NCBI RefSeq assembly: GCF_963169125.1 | Contig: NC_084793.1 | Location: 97,173,071-97,237,070, forward strand | From: Humulus lupulus | Lineage: Eukaryota; Streptophyta; Magnoliopsida; Rosales; Cannabaceae | Direction of reading: 5' to 3' | Length of the DNA: 64,000 bases | Part shown: positions 23,223 to 32,965 of the stretch, piece after piece | How the letters are laid out: every line of letters starts with the position of its first letter | Position numbering within the stretch: the stretch's first letter is position 1 | Translations under genes and position numbers: made by a program | Notes under the pieces: model-generated | What the model was told of the DNA's origin: nothing | Databases searched by the model: none | Seen by the model: only the letters and a program-made list of their open reading frames with translations

Positions 23223-23999
23223 TATTACACAATAACCAAAACTACACAAAATAATACACACATCATCACCAATTCACTAAAGAGCACCAATTTCAAAAAT
23301 TATAATCAATGTTCAATTTATAATTTTCCACAATCAAAAGAAGCACAAGAACAATCATCAATACCTTCAAATTTAAAAATCCCCAAATTTGTGGCTTAGA
23401 AATGGAAAATGGAAAAATTCTCCAAATAAATTGATCACCCAATGAAATTGGACATAAAAATAAGCATCTAGACTTCCCAATTTCACCAATGTCACTTCAA
23501 TTTCACAAAATCATCAAAAAAAAAATATTATCCAAAACTAGGTCAAAATTTCCCAATTTCAAAATCAAGCAAACTCAGCACAAATGCAAATCCACCAACG
23601 TTCAATACAATTGGTTCAATGATAGCATAAAAATCCAGAAATAACATATCTCAGTGAAACACCACACACAAATTTCTGATTCAGTAGCTTATCATGAAAA
23701 ATTTCTCAACAACACAATGTAGAACTTAAGAAGAAAATGATAAAGGAGACTTACAGTGGTGGATGATGATGGAGAGAAAGTTGGCAAAGATTAAAAGAGA
23801 AATATACTTACAAAACCTTGGAGTAATAGGGCCTCTTGAAAAAAAAAATTGAAGAGAGAAGGAGAATGAGAGAATATGAAATTAGGTGATGAAGAGAAGA
23901 GGAATGTGAGAAAATGAGGGTGATAAGAAAGAGAGTATGATAAAATGAATTTTTTAATTAATTAAATAAATATATTTTTTTAGAGAAAATAACGCGATC

Positions 24000-24390
24000 C
24001 TACGACCGCAAGAACCTCGCCAATTTGTCTAGCCCACTGGAGCTGCGACCGCAGAAAGTGGTTCCTGCGATCGCAGTAATGTCCTGGAAATGCCCAACTC
24101 TTCTAGAGTTGTGACCGGAGAATCCTTTTCCTATGACCGTAGGAACCTGGCCAATTTGTCTATCCCACTAGAGCTGCGGCTGCAGAAAGTGGTTCCTGCG
24201 GCCGCAGAAATGTCCTAGAAATGCCCAACTGTTCAGGAGCTGCGGCCGCATAATCCTTCTCCTACGGTCGCAGAAAGTGGCCTGAAAAAATATTTTCCCC
24301 CAAATTTTGTCCTTTTGTCAGTCTTTCCATCATGTTTCCACACTTAAGCCCTTCGACACTAGAAAACACAGATAAACGAGTCTCAAAAAT
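24000..24390 (-). repeat. Right terminal direct repeat (5' LTR-like)
   Basis: It shares its last ~230 bases with the left repeat and has an additional 131-bp tandem duplication. The right edge is diverged after GATAAACGAGT at about 24381. Confidence 0.5.
24003..24285. repeat. 131-bp tandem duplication built on CTGCGRYCGCAG near-palindromes
   Basis: CAATTTGTCTA(G/T)CCCAC occurs at 24021 and 24152, a spacing of 131. Each unit carries several CTGCG-RY-CGCAG motifs or mutated forms, for example at about 24052, 24067, 24177, 24196 and 24239. Two of these are the perfect GCGGCCGC core. They stand out in AT-rich surroundings. Confidence 0.8.
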
Positions 24391-25135
24391 AAATCACTGG
24401 TTCACTTCAATTAAGATAGGAGATTCTCATTTTCTTTGTTTGGATAATAACCAAAATCTCATTATTACTAACTACATAAAGCAAGAGGCCTGTATGCAGA
24501 TTAGTTATTTTAAGTGAGTATATCATGCAAAAATTATGTCATTTTTTACCTTAACTTTGTACATAATTGAAGACCCTTCCATTACGGCACATCTAGAGTT
24601 GGTTCAACTATACCAACTTAATAACTATGATTAATACTACAATGATAAATGCATTAAAATGTGATCTTTTGATCTACCAGTGCATTTAATTAATATATTT
24701 TATTACTCAATTGTACATTAGTTTAACGTGATAAGTATACAAACTTTGTGTTTTCATTTAAATGTCGTCGTATGTTTACAGAGCTTGGTATTACCTTAAT
24801 TAATTTCTTCTATTTCATGGACAAATCTTGTAAGTCAGAATTTACACTTTAGGCACTTGGTAGGCCTTTCGTTTATGTTATTAAATTAGTTCTACCTTAA
24901 ACAAACGTTATAGGTGCACCTGAACTATATACTTTTCACACTAGCTAATGACTTGTATATCAGGACTATTAGGTTAATATGTAAGTATGGTAAAAAAAAT
25001 CTTTGAAAACCCATCCACAAAAAAAGGAGAATGCATCTACCAATAAGAATTGTTGCCTAGTGATACAAAGTCATGGTTTTATTTTAAAATTTTAATTATG
25101 ATAACTTATTATGTTTTACTCACGTGCGTTCCAAC
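24391..25135. other. Non-coding stretch, no gene supported
   Basis: AT-rich sequence lies between the non-autonomous element and element A. Neither strand shows a recognisable domain. Confidence 0.6.
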
Positions 25136-25140
25136 TATTG
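25136..25140. repeat. Target site duplication TATTG, left of element A
   Basis: It is identical to 35013-35017, immediately outside the 3' LTR. The 5-bp duplication fixes the ends of element A exactly. Confidence 0.9.
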
Positions 25141-25681
25141 TGTAGAGTCCCAAACTTTACTTAGCTAGTTAAATAGTAGTAGTGGTAGCTAGTAGTAGTT
25201 ATAGTATGATAGTTACTATGGTTTTTGGTTCAAGTTGGGACTTAGTTCAACACTCGTAGCAACACTTATCAATTTTATAAGTTTAACCTATAGTTTAAGA
25301 ATATTAATTATAACATAAGGTTTGATTAATATAATTGATTATAAAGATGTCATTTATTATACTATAAGGTATAGATAGAATTAATAAGATCGTGACACTT
25401 GTCGTGTACAGGTTTATTTAAGGATTTAATTATAGTTTAAATAAAAGAAAGTTCTAGAAACTCTATAATCTTCCAAGACCATTAAGAGCATAACACTTTT
25501 CACAAACTTCTTTATTTGAGGATTTAAGCATTTTAAGTGGATGATTCAAAAATAGAAGTTTCTAGAAGCTCTAGACCCTTCCAGAACTTGCTGGAATCAC
25601 GTATTACTCAGTCAAACCTGATTAATCAATTCAAATTATGCTGAAAAAGTGCAATTACATGTTTAATATATTCATGTATGT

Positions 25682-25817
25682 TGATATATCGCATCATAGG
25701 GGTCGATATATCGCCTATGGAAGATACGAAAAACACGTCAACTTTGCACGAACGATCCAACCAGCCTCGGGAATACTAGGAGAGGCGATATATCGCCTAT
25801 AGAGGGCGATATATCGG
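25682..25817. promoter_or_regulatory. Cluster of GCGATATATCGC palindromes in U3
   Basis: Full or near-full copies of the 12-base palindrome lie at 25682-25692, 25703-25714, 25785-25796 and 25806-25817, about 180-320 bases upstream of the TATA box. The 5' LTR of element B keeps four versions (about 48507-48641). The 3' LTRs of A and B keep fewer, more mutated ones. Position and symmetry suggest binding sites for a dimeric factor, which is inference. Confidence 0.5.
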
Positions 25818-25999
25818 CCCCACCTATGTATTTTTTAAAGTTCGGTTTTTTCAATTTTAAAAGTAGCCTTAACCTCTTGACTTGCCTCTGAACGTTTTTG
25901 ACCGAGTCTTAAGCACCTGTTGAACGTATATTCAAATATTTTTCAATTAATATTCATTATTTTATTCAAGCTAAAAGGAGATAGTTTCACTCCTTGAAG

Positions 26000-26010
26000 T
26001 ATATAAATAG
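26000..26010 (+). promoter_or_regulatory. TATA box of element A 5' LTR
   Basis: TATATAAATAG, followed by the conserved GTCCTAGTACCCA block, is at the same place in all four LTRs of the family (33783, 48826 and 58612 in the others). Confidence 0.75.
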
Positions 26011-26465
26011 GTCCTAGTACCCAGCCATTTTTCTCATTCTTCAAGTTGTGTTCAGAGCCTTCAAGCTGCTAGGGTTACTATAGAGTGATAAACATTTGGG
26101 TTGGGATAAAAGTTTTATCATCCTAAGCTTCATAAACACTTGGGAAGTGAGATATAGAGTGTGTTTTCAATATCAAGGTGTAGATCGGTTCTAGTACATC
26201 CAAAGGTATTCCTATTCTTAAGTTCATTTATGTATGGTTCTTTAGTTTCCTTTAGTTTTCTTTACTCAAATCCTAACTCGTTTTTTTCGATTCTTGGTTA
26301 GGTATTTAAGTTCTTTGAACTTAAGGTTTCTTTTCGCTAAGTTTCTTCTTGGTGGTTTAGTTCTCTTCTTTATCATCTCTTATCTTTAGAAATACTCACC
26401 ATCTTTATTGTTGGTTTTAGGAGTGTTCTAAATCTCATCCTTGTTCACAAATATCTCGGTGTTGG

Positions 26466-26862
26466 TAAGGAAAATAGGATAGATTTTGTATGCTTTTATG
26501 TGTTTATGTTATGATATATGTATGATATGTTTTTAGTTTTTAAGTATATGATTTGTTTAGATAACAAGCATATAATTTGTTTAGATAACAAACATATAAC
26601 TTGTTTAGATAACAAGTCCCAATAATATATTCCTTGGGCATATGATTGTTTAGATAACGAGCCCCATAATTTTATATGACTTGTTTAGATAACTAAGCCC
26701 CGTAAATTTATGGGCATATGATTGCCTAGCTAGCAAGCCCCAAGAAGTATGATGGCCATTACAATACATGTTTTTATAGTCTTATGTTATGTTTTATGTT
26801 GTATGTGCTAGTAGATTTTCCTTGCTGGGCATTAGGCTCATTCCTTTATTTTGATGTATGCA
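26466..26862 (+). other. Putative leader intron within the LTR
   Basis: CCGGTGTTG is followed by GTAAGGAA (donor) near 26466, and TTTGATGTATGCAG (acceptor) ends near 26862. Both sites are kept in all four LTRs of the family. The span contains the 24-bp repeats. Splicing here would shorten the 5' leader of the genomic RNA. This is inferred from site conservation only. Confidence 0.35.
26548..26622. repeat. 24-bp repeats with core TTGTTTAGATAACAA
   Basis: The core begins at 26553, 26577 and 26601, an exact 24-base period. Further variants (GATTGTTTAGATAACGAGCCCC and similar) occur to about 26730. The same array is present in the other LTRs, for example at 34330, 49377 and 59163. Confidence 0.85.
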
Positions 26863-27197
26863 GGAAAATATTTATGGCGGCGGAAGGATTCATGGTAGCT
26901 TGGCTTGTGCATTAACGATGAAGGGATTCGATGGACGTCGCTATTTTTATTTAGTCTCTTTAAATTATGTTTTTATGTATTTTCCGCATTTAGCTTTGTA
27001 AACAATTTCCTTTAGTTTAAAGTTATGTTTTATTTTAAAACAATGGGATCACATACCGCTCATTTATGTATTTCAATATTTAATTTGGAGTTTTTAATAA
27101 AGTTATGAATATTCCTTATGTAAATTTTCTCGAAAATAGTGGCTATGTCTAGTAGTTTTAATGGTCTAAGGTCTTAGAAATAGTTGGGTCATTACAG

Positions 27198-27211
27198 TTG
27201 GCATCCGTGCC
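27198..27211 (+). promoter_or_regulatory. Primer binding site of element A, degenerate
   Basis: TTGGCATCCGTGCC follows the LTR end by one base. Element B has the better TTGGTATCAGAG at the same place, which shows this is a decayed Met-tRNA primer site. Confidence 0.7.
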
Positions 27212-27278
27212 ACAGTTCATTCGCATGATTATGTTTATATGTATAGCTAACATTTTAGCCTTATGTTTTCAGTTAAGA

Positions 27279-27746
27279 ATGAATGGAGCATTAACTTATG
27301 AGGATGTTCGAGCCATTAAGGCCTTGAAAATTATTAGAGAGCCATGAAATACCATAGGAATGCTAGAAAGAATCACTCGAAGATTACTCTTACTCCACAG
27401 GGAGATAAGCCACCTCCAAGCAACTAAGCAAATTATGATGAGAGCTATGGAGCAATATGTTTTAGAGATTAGACTTTTTAAAGATTATCCTACTATAATT
27501 GCAGCCTTAGAAGATATATGGGAGACTATAGATGATGAAGATGAATTACTGGTAGCTATGAGATATTATTTTCTCATACTTAGGTTCACTTCTAAAATGG
27601 AATTCCAATTCACAAACGAGCAAAAACATAGAATCTTTACGAATCTTCGTCAAGGGCATTTTGAGGCTCAAGAGAATGATGACTATGAGGAGATAGATGA
27701 TGACATGTTAGATGAAGGATCAAATGTAGAAGATCTCGATTTTTAG
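27279..27746 (+). pseudogene. Extra acidic ORF upstream of gag (element A copy)
   Basis: The frame starts at ATG 27279, right after a TTTTCAG acceptor-like site, and ends at 27746. A TGA at about 27348 replaces an Arg codon that is intact in element B, leaving ATG 27360 as the first start of the long open part (128 codons). The product is helical in appearance, with LERITRRLLLLHREI and ALEDIWETIDDEDEL, and has a strongly acidic tail (DDYEEIDDDMLDEG). I recognise no domain. It is retained at the same place in element B, so it belongs to the family rather than being chance. The role is unknown. Gag starts about 535 bases later. Confidence 0.6.
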
Positions 27747-27951
27747 AATAGATTACTTTCTTTATTTATTTTATTTATTATTTTTGCTTTTATGATTGTA
27801 CTTAGTGAAAACTTTTTTTCCAAATAAATATCATTGTTATTTTGATGACATGTATGAGTTTGATTTTTTCTTTTGCAATCATAATAAATAATAAATCTAA
27901 TAAATAATGACCATGTTCGGTGAGGGTGGATACAAATCAATGAATCGGGTT

Positions 27952-28020
27952 CTATATTGAGAGTTAGGGGGCCATAGTAGTGGGAACGATTTTACTGATC
28001 CCTGCCCTCCCTCAATATGG
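27952..28020 (+). other. Conserved stem-loop between extra ORF and gag
   Basis: CTATATTGAG at 27952 pairs (one mismatch) with CTCAATATGG at 28011-28020. In element B the same arms are a perfect 10-bp stem. An inner GTGGGA/TCCC pairing is also possible. The position, 5' of gag, suits a packaging or translation-control structure. Confidence 0.5.
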
Positions 28021-28282
28021 TTAACTTTGAAACAACGACGAGTTTCGAGCCTGAGAATTAAGTCATATAGGATGACTAGAAATAGACTTAGAAAATAATA
28101 AAGATTGCTTATTTTTCTAAGTATAGAAACACACCCTAATTAAAAGAAGGCTTATATTTTTTTTTTCATAAGAAATCATAATTAATAGGTCTGAGTTATG
28201 TTTGCTTAGATTAAGTTTTGCCTTAGAGCCTATTAGGGTAAGTTCTAACATGTTTTTCTTAACTATTAGAACTATGCTGAAG

Positions 28283-29510
28283 ATGTCGCTCAGAAGGTCT
28301 GCTCACACCAATGCCAACGCCTCCAACGTCGCTCCTGAGAGCAATGAAGCCCTTCTAGTTCGCAGAAGTGGAGCGTGTGCTACTGCCAACCGAAATGCAC
28401 CGCCACCACTGCCGTTTAACAACACTGCACAAATCGCCAGACTACGATAGAAAGTTGAGGAATTACTGCAGGAACAGCGACAATAGGCTCAGCCTCAGAC
28501 TCAGCCTCTCCCTCTGCCTCCACCGCAACCACACCCTCAGAAAATAGCTCCACCACCCCCAACAAGTTGGTCCATATGGGGGATGGCCAATGGCGAACTA
28601 TGCGCCATACCCAGCTCAGCACATGGAGCCAACCTACGAGTGGTTTCATAAGCAACATGCTCCGAACATTGAAGGGACAACAGACCCCTTCGAGGCGAAA
28701 GAATGGCTCAGAAATGTGGAGTCGATCCTAACGCACATGAATCTTGGCAACGCAAACCGCATATCCTGTGTTTCATCTCTGCTTAAGAAGGATGCTAGAA
28801 TATGGTGGGACTTAGTTCAGCAGACTCACGATGTCGCCACCATGACATGGACCAGATTTGTGGAGGTGTTCCACAAAAAGTACTACAATTTGGCAGTCAT
28901 CGCTTCAAGGGTCGAGGAGTTCGCTAGTCTGAAGCAAGGTATCAGTAGCAGAATATGCTCGGTAGTTCGACCGATTAACCAAGTTTGGACCAGAAATGGT
29001 TTCAACTGACTTTCTGAGGGTGACCAAGTTTGTTAGAGGACATCGACCAAAGATTGAGCTAGGGGTTAAGCTAGCGAACCTGGGAAATACTACCTATGTC
29101 GATGTTCTAGAAACAGCAATAGAAGTAGAAAGGCTTCAGGTGAATGTTAGTAAGGAGGAAGCTAGTAAGCCTGAATCTAAGCAGCAAAGTCAACCTTAGA
29201 ATGGTCGGAACAACAACCACAACAACAACAACAATCAGTCCAGCAACAATAATGGTCAGAAAAGAAAGCATCCTAACAACAAGCAGTCCGACAACGATAA
29301 AAGGGCACGAACGAACAATGGAGGTAATAGGTCGGGTTATGTAGAATACCCGAAATGTGATAAGTTCCAAAAGAAACATCCTGGAGAGTGTCATGCAAAC
29401 ACCAAGGGATGCTTCAACTGTGGTCAGGAAGGTCACCAAAAGAGGCAGTGTCCCCAGCTCAAGCTAGAGGGAAAAAGGGAAGATGAGAAGGTTCCTGCCA
29501 GGGTATTTTC
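28283..29510 (+). pseudogene. gag: Element A gag with CCHC knuckle, decayed
   Basis: The start is taken at ATG 28283 (MSLRRS, a usual chromovirus Gag opening). A TAG at 28447 and a further stop near 28485 interrupt the Gln/Pro-rich linker. The capsid part follows in another frame, 28590-29009 (MEPTYEWFHKQHAPNIEGT, RIWWDLVQQT, VEVFHKKYYN). An Asn-rich, low-complexity stretch (29200-29310) precedes the zinc knuckle at about 29410-29450, which reads [14 protein letters not shown] and is intact. Several stops and at least two frameshifts are present. Gag would form the capsid and bind RNA. Confidence 0.9.
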
Positions 29511-32500
29511 CTAAACCCAAGGAGAAGCTGACGCTAGCAATAAAGTGCTCACAGGTTAGATTCCTATCCTCAATAATGTATGTTCAGTGTTATTTGATTC
29601 GGGAGCCACTCACTCGTATATCTCATTTGGAATGATAGAGAAATTAGGCAATCCTTGTGAAAGATTTAGAACTAGGTTTGTAACTGAGTTGCATTTGGGC
29701 GAAGTAGTCCTATCATCACAGATAGTACGAGGCGTATCGATCAAGATTGAGGATGCAGAACTAGAAGGAGACATGATAGAACTGGAGATCAAAGACTTCG
29801 ACGTGATACTAGGCATGGACTGGCTAACAAGGCATGGCGCAACCATCGACTGCAAACGCATGAAAGTGACGTTCGAGACTCCTAACGGCCAGAGAATGTG
29901 CTTTATGGGACAAGTTTCAGGACTACACACACTGCTTATATCATCTCTCAAAGCCCAGAGGATGATAGAAAAAGTATGTCACGCATTTTTAGCCAGTGTC
30001 ACGTATGTGGAAAAGGAAACACCACTAAAAGTTGGAGACATTCACATTGTAAAGGAATTTCTAGAAGTATTTCCTGACGACTTACCAGGGTTGCTGCTGA
30101 CTCGGGAAATTGACTTCACAATCGAATTAGTACCGAGCACCGAGCCTATCTCCAAGGCACCTTACCGGATGGCACCTATCGAACTCAAGGAGTTAAAGAC
30201 ACAGCTACAAGAACTCTTAGACTTGGGTGTCATTAAACCAAGCCATTCGCCATGTGGAGCACCGGTTCTATTTTTGAAGAAAAAGGATGAAATCAAGCGG
30301 ATGTGCATAGATTACCGCGAACTAAATAAGGTGACGATTAAGAATAGGTACTCGCTACCCCGGATTGATGACTTGTTTGATCAACTTCGAGGTACGACCG
30401 TGTTTTCGAAGATTGATTTACGGTCCAGGTATCATCAGCTCAAGGTACGGGAAGAGGATATTCCTGAGACAACTTTTAGAACTCGATATGGGAATTACGA
30501 GTTTCTAGTTATGTCTTTCAGTCTTACCAACGCTCCAGCCGCATTTATGGATTTAATGAATAAGGTCTTTAAGGACTACTTAGATAAATTCATTGTAGTG
30601 TTCATCGACAATATCTTGGTGTACTCAAAGGACAAAGTTAAGCACGAGGAACATTTAAGGTTGATCTTGTTACGACTAAAGGAGCATCAACTTTACACCA
30701 AGTTCAAGAAGTGCAAACTTTGGCTTTCGCAAGTTGCGTTCCTCGGGCACATTGTATCCAAGGACGGAGTTGGAGTAGACCCATCTAAGGTAGAGGCTGT
30801 GAAGGATTAGCCAAGACCAAAGAACGCGTCAGAGGTAAGAAGCTTTATGGGATTAGTAGGTTATTATCGGAGGTTTGTTGAGGGCTTTTCTAAGATAGCC
30901 ACTCCACTCACCAATCTGACCCGGAAATAGCAAAGGTTCAACTGGGCTTATAAGTGTGAAGAGAGTTTCCAGTTGCTAAAGGATAAGCTATGCTCAGCAC
31001 CAGTACTTTGTGTATCGACACCCAATGACAAGTTTGTAGTCTACTGTGATGCGTCGAAGCAAGGGTTGGGTTGTGTGATGATGCAAAATGACAAGGTGAT
31101 AGCCAACGCCTCAAGGCAGCTGAAGGAGTACAAGCAACGCTATCCAACACACGATATGGAGTTGGCAACGATGGTCTTTGCGTTGAAAATCTAATGCCAT
31201 TATCTTTATGGAGAATGGTGTGAGATTTATACGGACCACAAAAGGTTAAAGTATTTCTTCATCCAGAAGGAGCTAAACATGAGGCAGCACATGTGGTTAG
31301 AATTAGTGAAGCATTAAGACTGCGAAATCCTATACCACCCTGGAAAGGCAAACGTAGTTGCTGATGCGCTAAGTAAGAAGAGTTATGGAAGTCTAGTAGC
31401 ACTAGCCGGAATAGAAAAGCCGCTACAGTAGGAGTTGATCAGTGCCGGAATAGAAGTAGTCATCGGTAAGCTGGCTAACTTTTCTATCCAGTCAATTCTA
31501 TTAGAAGAAATAGAAATTGGGCAAGGGCATGATGACACATTAGTAGTACATAAGGATGCAGTTAAAGAAGGCATGGCCACAGATTTCTCAATATCATGAC
31601 AAGGGTTATTGAGATATAAGGATCGGGTATGCGTGCCAAATGATCAAAGGATTAAGATGAACATTTTAGAATAAGCGCACAATACCCCATACTCAGTTCA
31701 CCCAAGGTCGACCAAGATGACTGACGACGTTAAGGCAATATATTGTTGGCCAGGAATGAAGAAAGATATAGCGGAATGTGTGTCTAAATGTTTAGTATGC
31801 CAGCAAGTGAAAGCAGAACACCAACGGCCTGCAGGCTTATTGCAACCACATAGCATTCCAGAATGGAAATGGGATGATATAGCCATGGATTTCGTGATGG
31901 GTTTGCCACGAACAAGTAAGCAGCATGATTTGGCTTGGGTAGTAATAGATAGACTAACCATGTCAGCTCATTTTCTGCCTGTTAAGACTTCATACACAAC
32001 AGATCAATACGCAGACATTTATGTTCAAGAAATAGTACGCCCGCATGGAATCCCTAAGACAATAGTATCCGATAGAGGATCAGTGTTTACATCGAGATTT
32101 TGGGGAAGTTTCCAACAAGCCATGGGTACCAAGTTAAGTCTTAGTATGGAATTTCATCCTCAGACAGACGGTCAGTCTGAGCGTACCACACAGATTTGAG
32201 AAGATATGTTGCGTGCTTGTGTACTTGATTTCGGAGGATCATGGAGTAAGTATTTGCCACTAATAGAATTCTCCTACAACAATAGCTACCAGTCAATGAT
32301 CAGGATGGCACCCTACGAGCTACTTTATGGAAGAAGGTGTCGATCGTGGTTACATTGGGACAAGGTAGGAGAAAGGAAACTTCTTGGTCCCGAAGCTGTT
32401 AGAAAAAGCTCAGGAAGCAGTAGCGCTGATTAGAAAACGTATGCTCACTGCTCAAAATTGTTAGAAAAGTTATGCAGATGCCAAGCGGCGTGATGTGGAA

Positions 32501-32929
32501 TTCAAAGTCGGAGATTAAGTCTTCTTAAAGATATCTCCTATGAAAGGTGCGAAGCAGTTTGGGAAGAAACGCAAGCTCAGTCCCCAGCTTATAAGTCCTT
32601 ATGAGATATTGGACAAAGTGGGAATAGTTGCATATAGATTAGCCTTACCTCCAACTCTAGCAGATAGCCACAATGTGTTCCACATCTTGATGCTACGAAA
32701 GTATGTGTCAGACCCATCTCACGTCCTCAAGTATGATACGATAGCACTCCATAAAGACTTGAGTTACGAGGAACGACCGGTTAGCATCCTAGATAAAGGG
32801 ATGAAGGAATTACGGTCTAAGAGTTTTTCGATAGTCAAAGTCCTATGGAGTAATAGTTCTGAACGGGAGGCAACGTGGGAGTTGAGGGAAGACATGTTAG
32901 CACGGTATCCAGAATTTTTTGGTAAGTAA
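29511..32929 (+). pseudogene. pol: Element A pol: PR, RT, RNase H, integrase, chromodomain-like end
   Basis: Protease has [13 protein letters not shown] near 29590, active site intact. RT spans about 30150-30720 ([22 protein letters not shown]), and its catalytic box reads FIDN (Asn at 30610-30612) instead of FIDD. RNase H is at 31020-31380 ([21 protein letters not shown]). The integrase zinc part (CLVCQQVK) lies at 31780 and the core at 31860-32170 (MDFVMGLPRT, SDRGSVFTS, HPQTDGQSER), with all three acidic residues. The C-terminus ends in a chromodomain-like segment (ILDKGMKELRSKSF, SEREATWELRED). Stops lie at 30808, 30928, 31192, 31315, 31429, 31597, 31673, 32197, 32461 and 32516. Most are TGG-to-TAG/TGA or CAG-to-TAG changes. 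Confidence 0.93.
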
Positions 32930-32950
32930 ATATCAAGGACGAAATTATTT

Positions 32951-32965
32951 TTAGTTGGGGAGAAT
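32951..32965 (+). promoter_or_regulatory. Polypurine tract region of element A
   Basis: The G/A-rich end of TTAGTTGGGGAGAAT immediately precedes the 3' LTR start TGTAGAG at 32966. Element B has TAGTAGGGGAGAAT in the same place. Confidence 0.7.

Larger units (their letters stand above)
20380..24390 (-). mobile_element. Non-autonomous retroelement-like unit with plant transposon protein gene
   Basis: Direct repeats at 20380-20670 and 24000-24390 share AAATGCCCAACT, TTTTGTCCTTTTGT, GGTCTTTCCATCATGTTTC, AAGCCCTTCGACAC and AGATAAACGAG. On the minus strand the left copy begins TGTTAAGTGAG at 20670, right after CGAGGGCGAGCAAA, which looks like a polypurine tract and LTR start. Between the repeats lies one minus-strand gene with a plant transposon protein domain and no polymerase. 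This fits a large non-autonomous LTR derivative, but outer edges, primer site and target duplication were not resolved, so the class is tentative. Confidence 0.5.
25141..27196 (+). repeat. 5' LTR of element A
   Basis: It runs from TGTAGAGTCC to ATTACA and is followed directly by the primer site. It has clustered GCGATATATCGC palindromes in U3, a TATA box at 26000, a 24-bp repeat array in the leader, and conserved splice-like sites. Confidence 0.95.
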
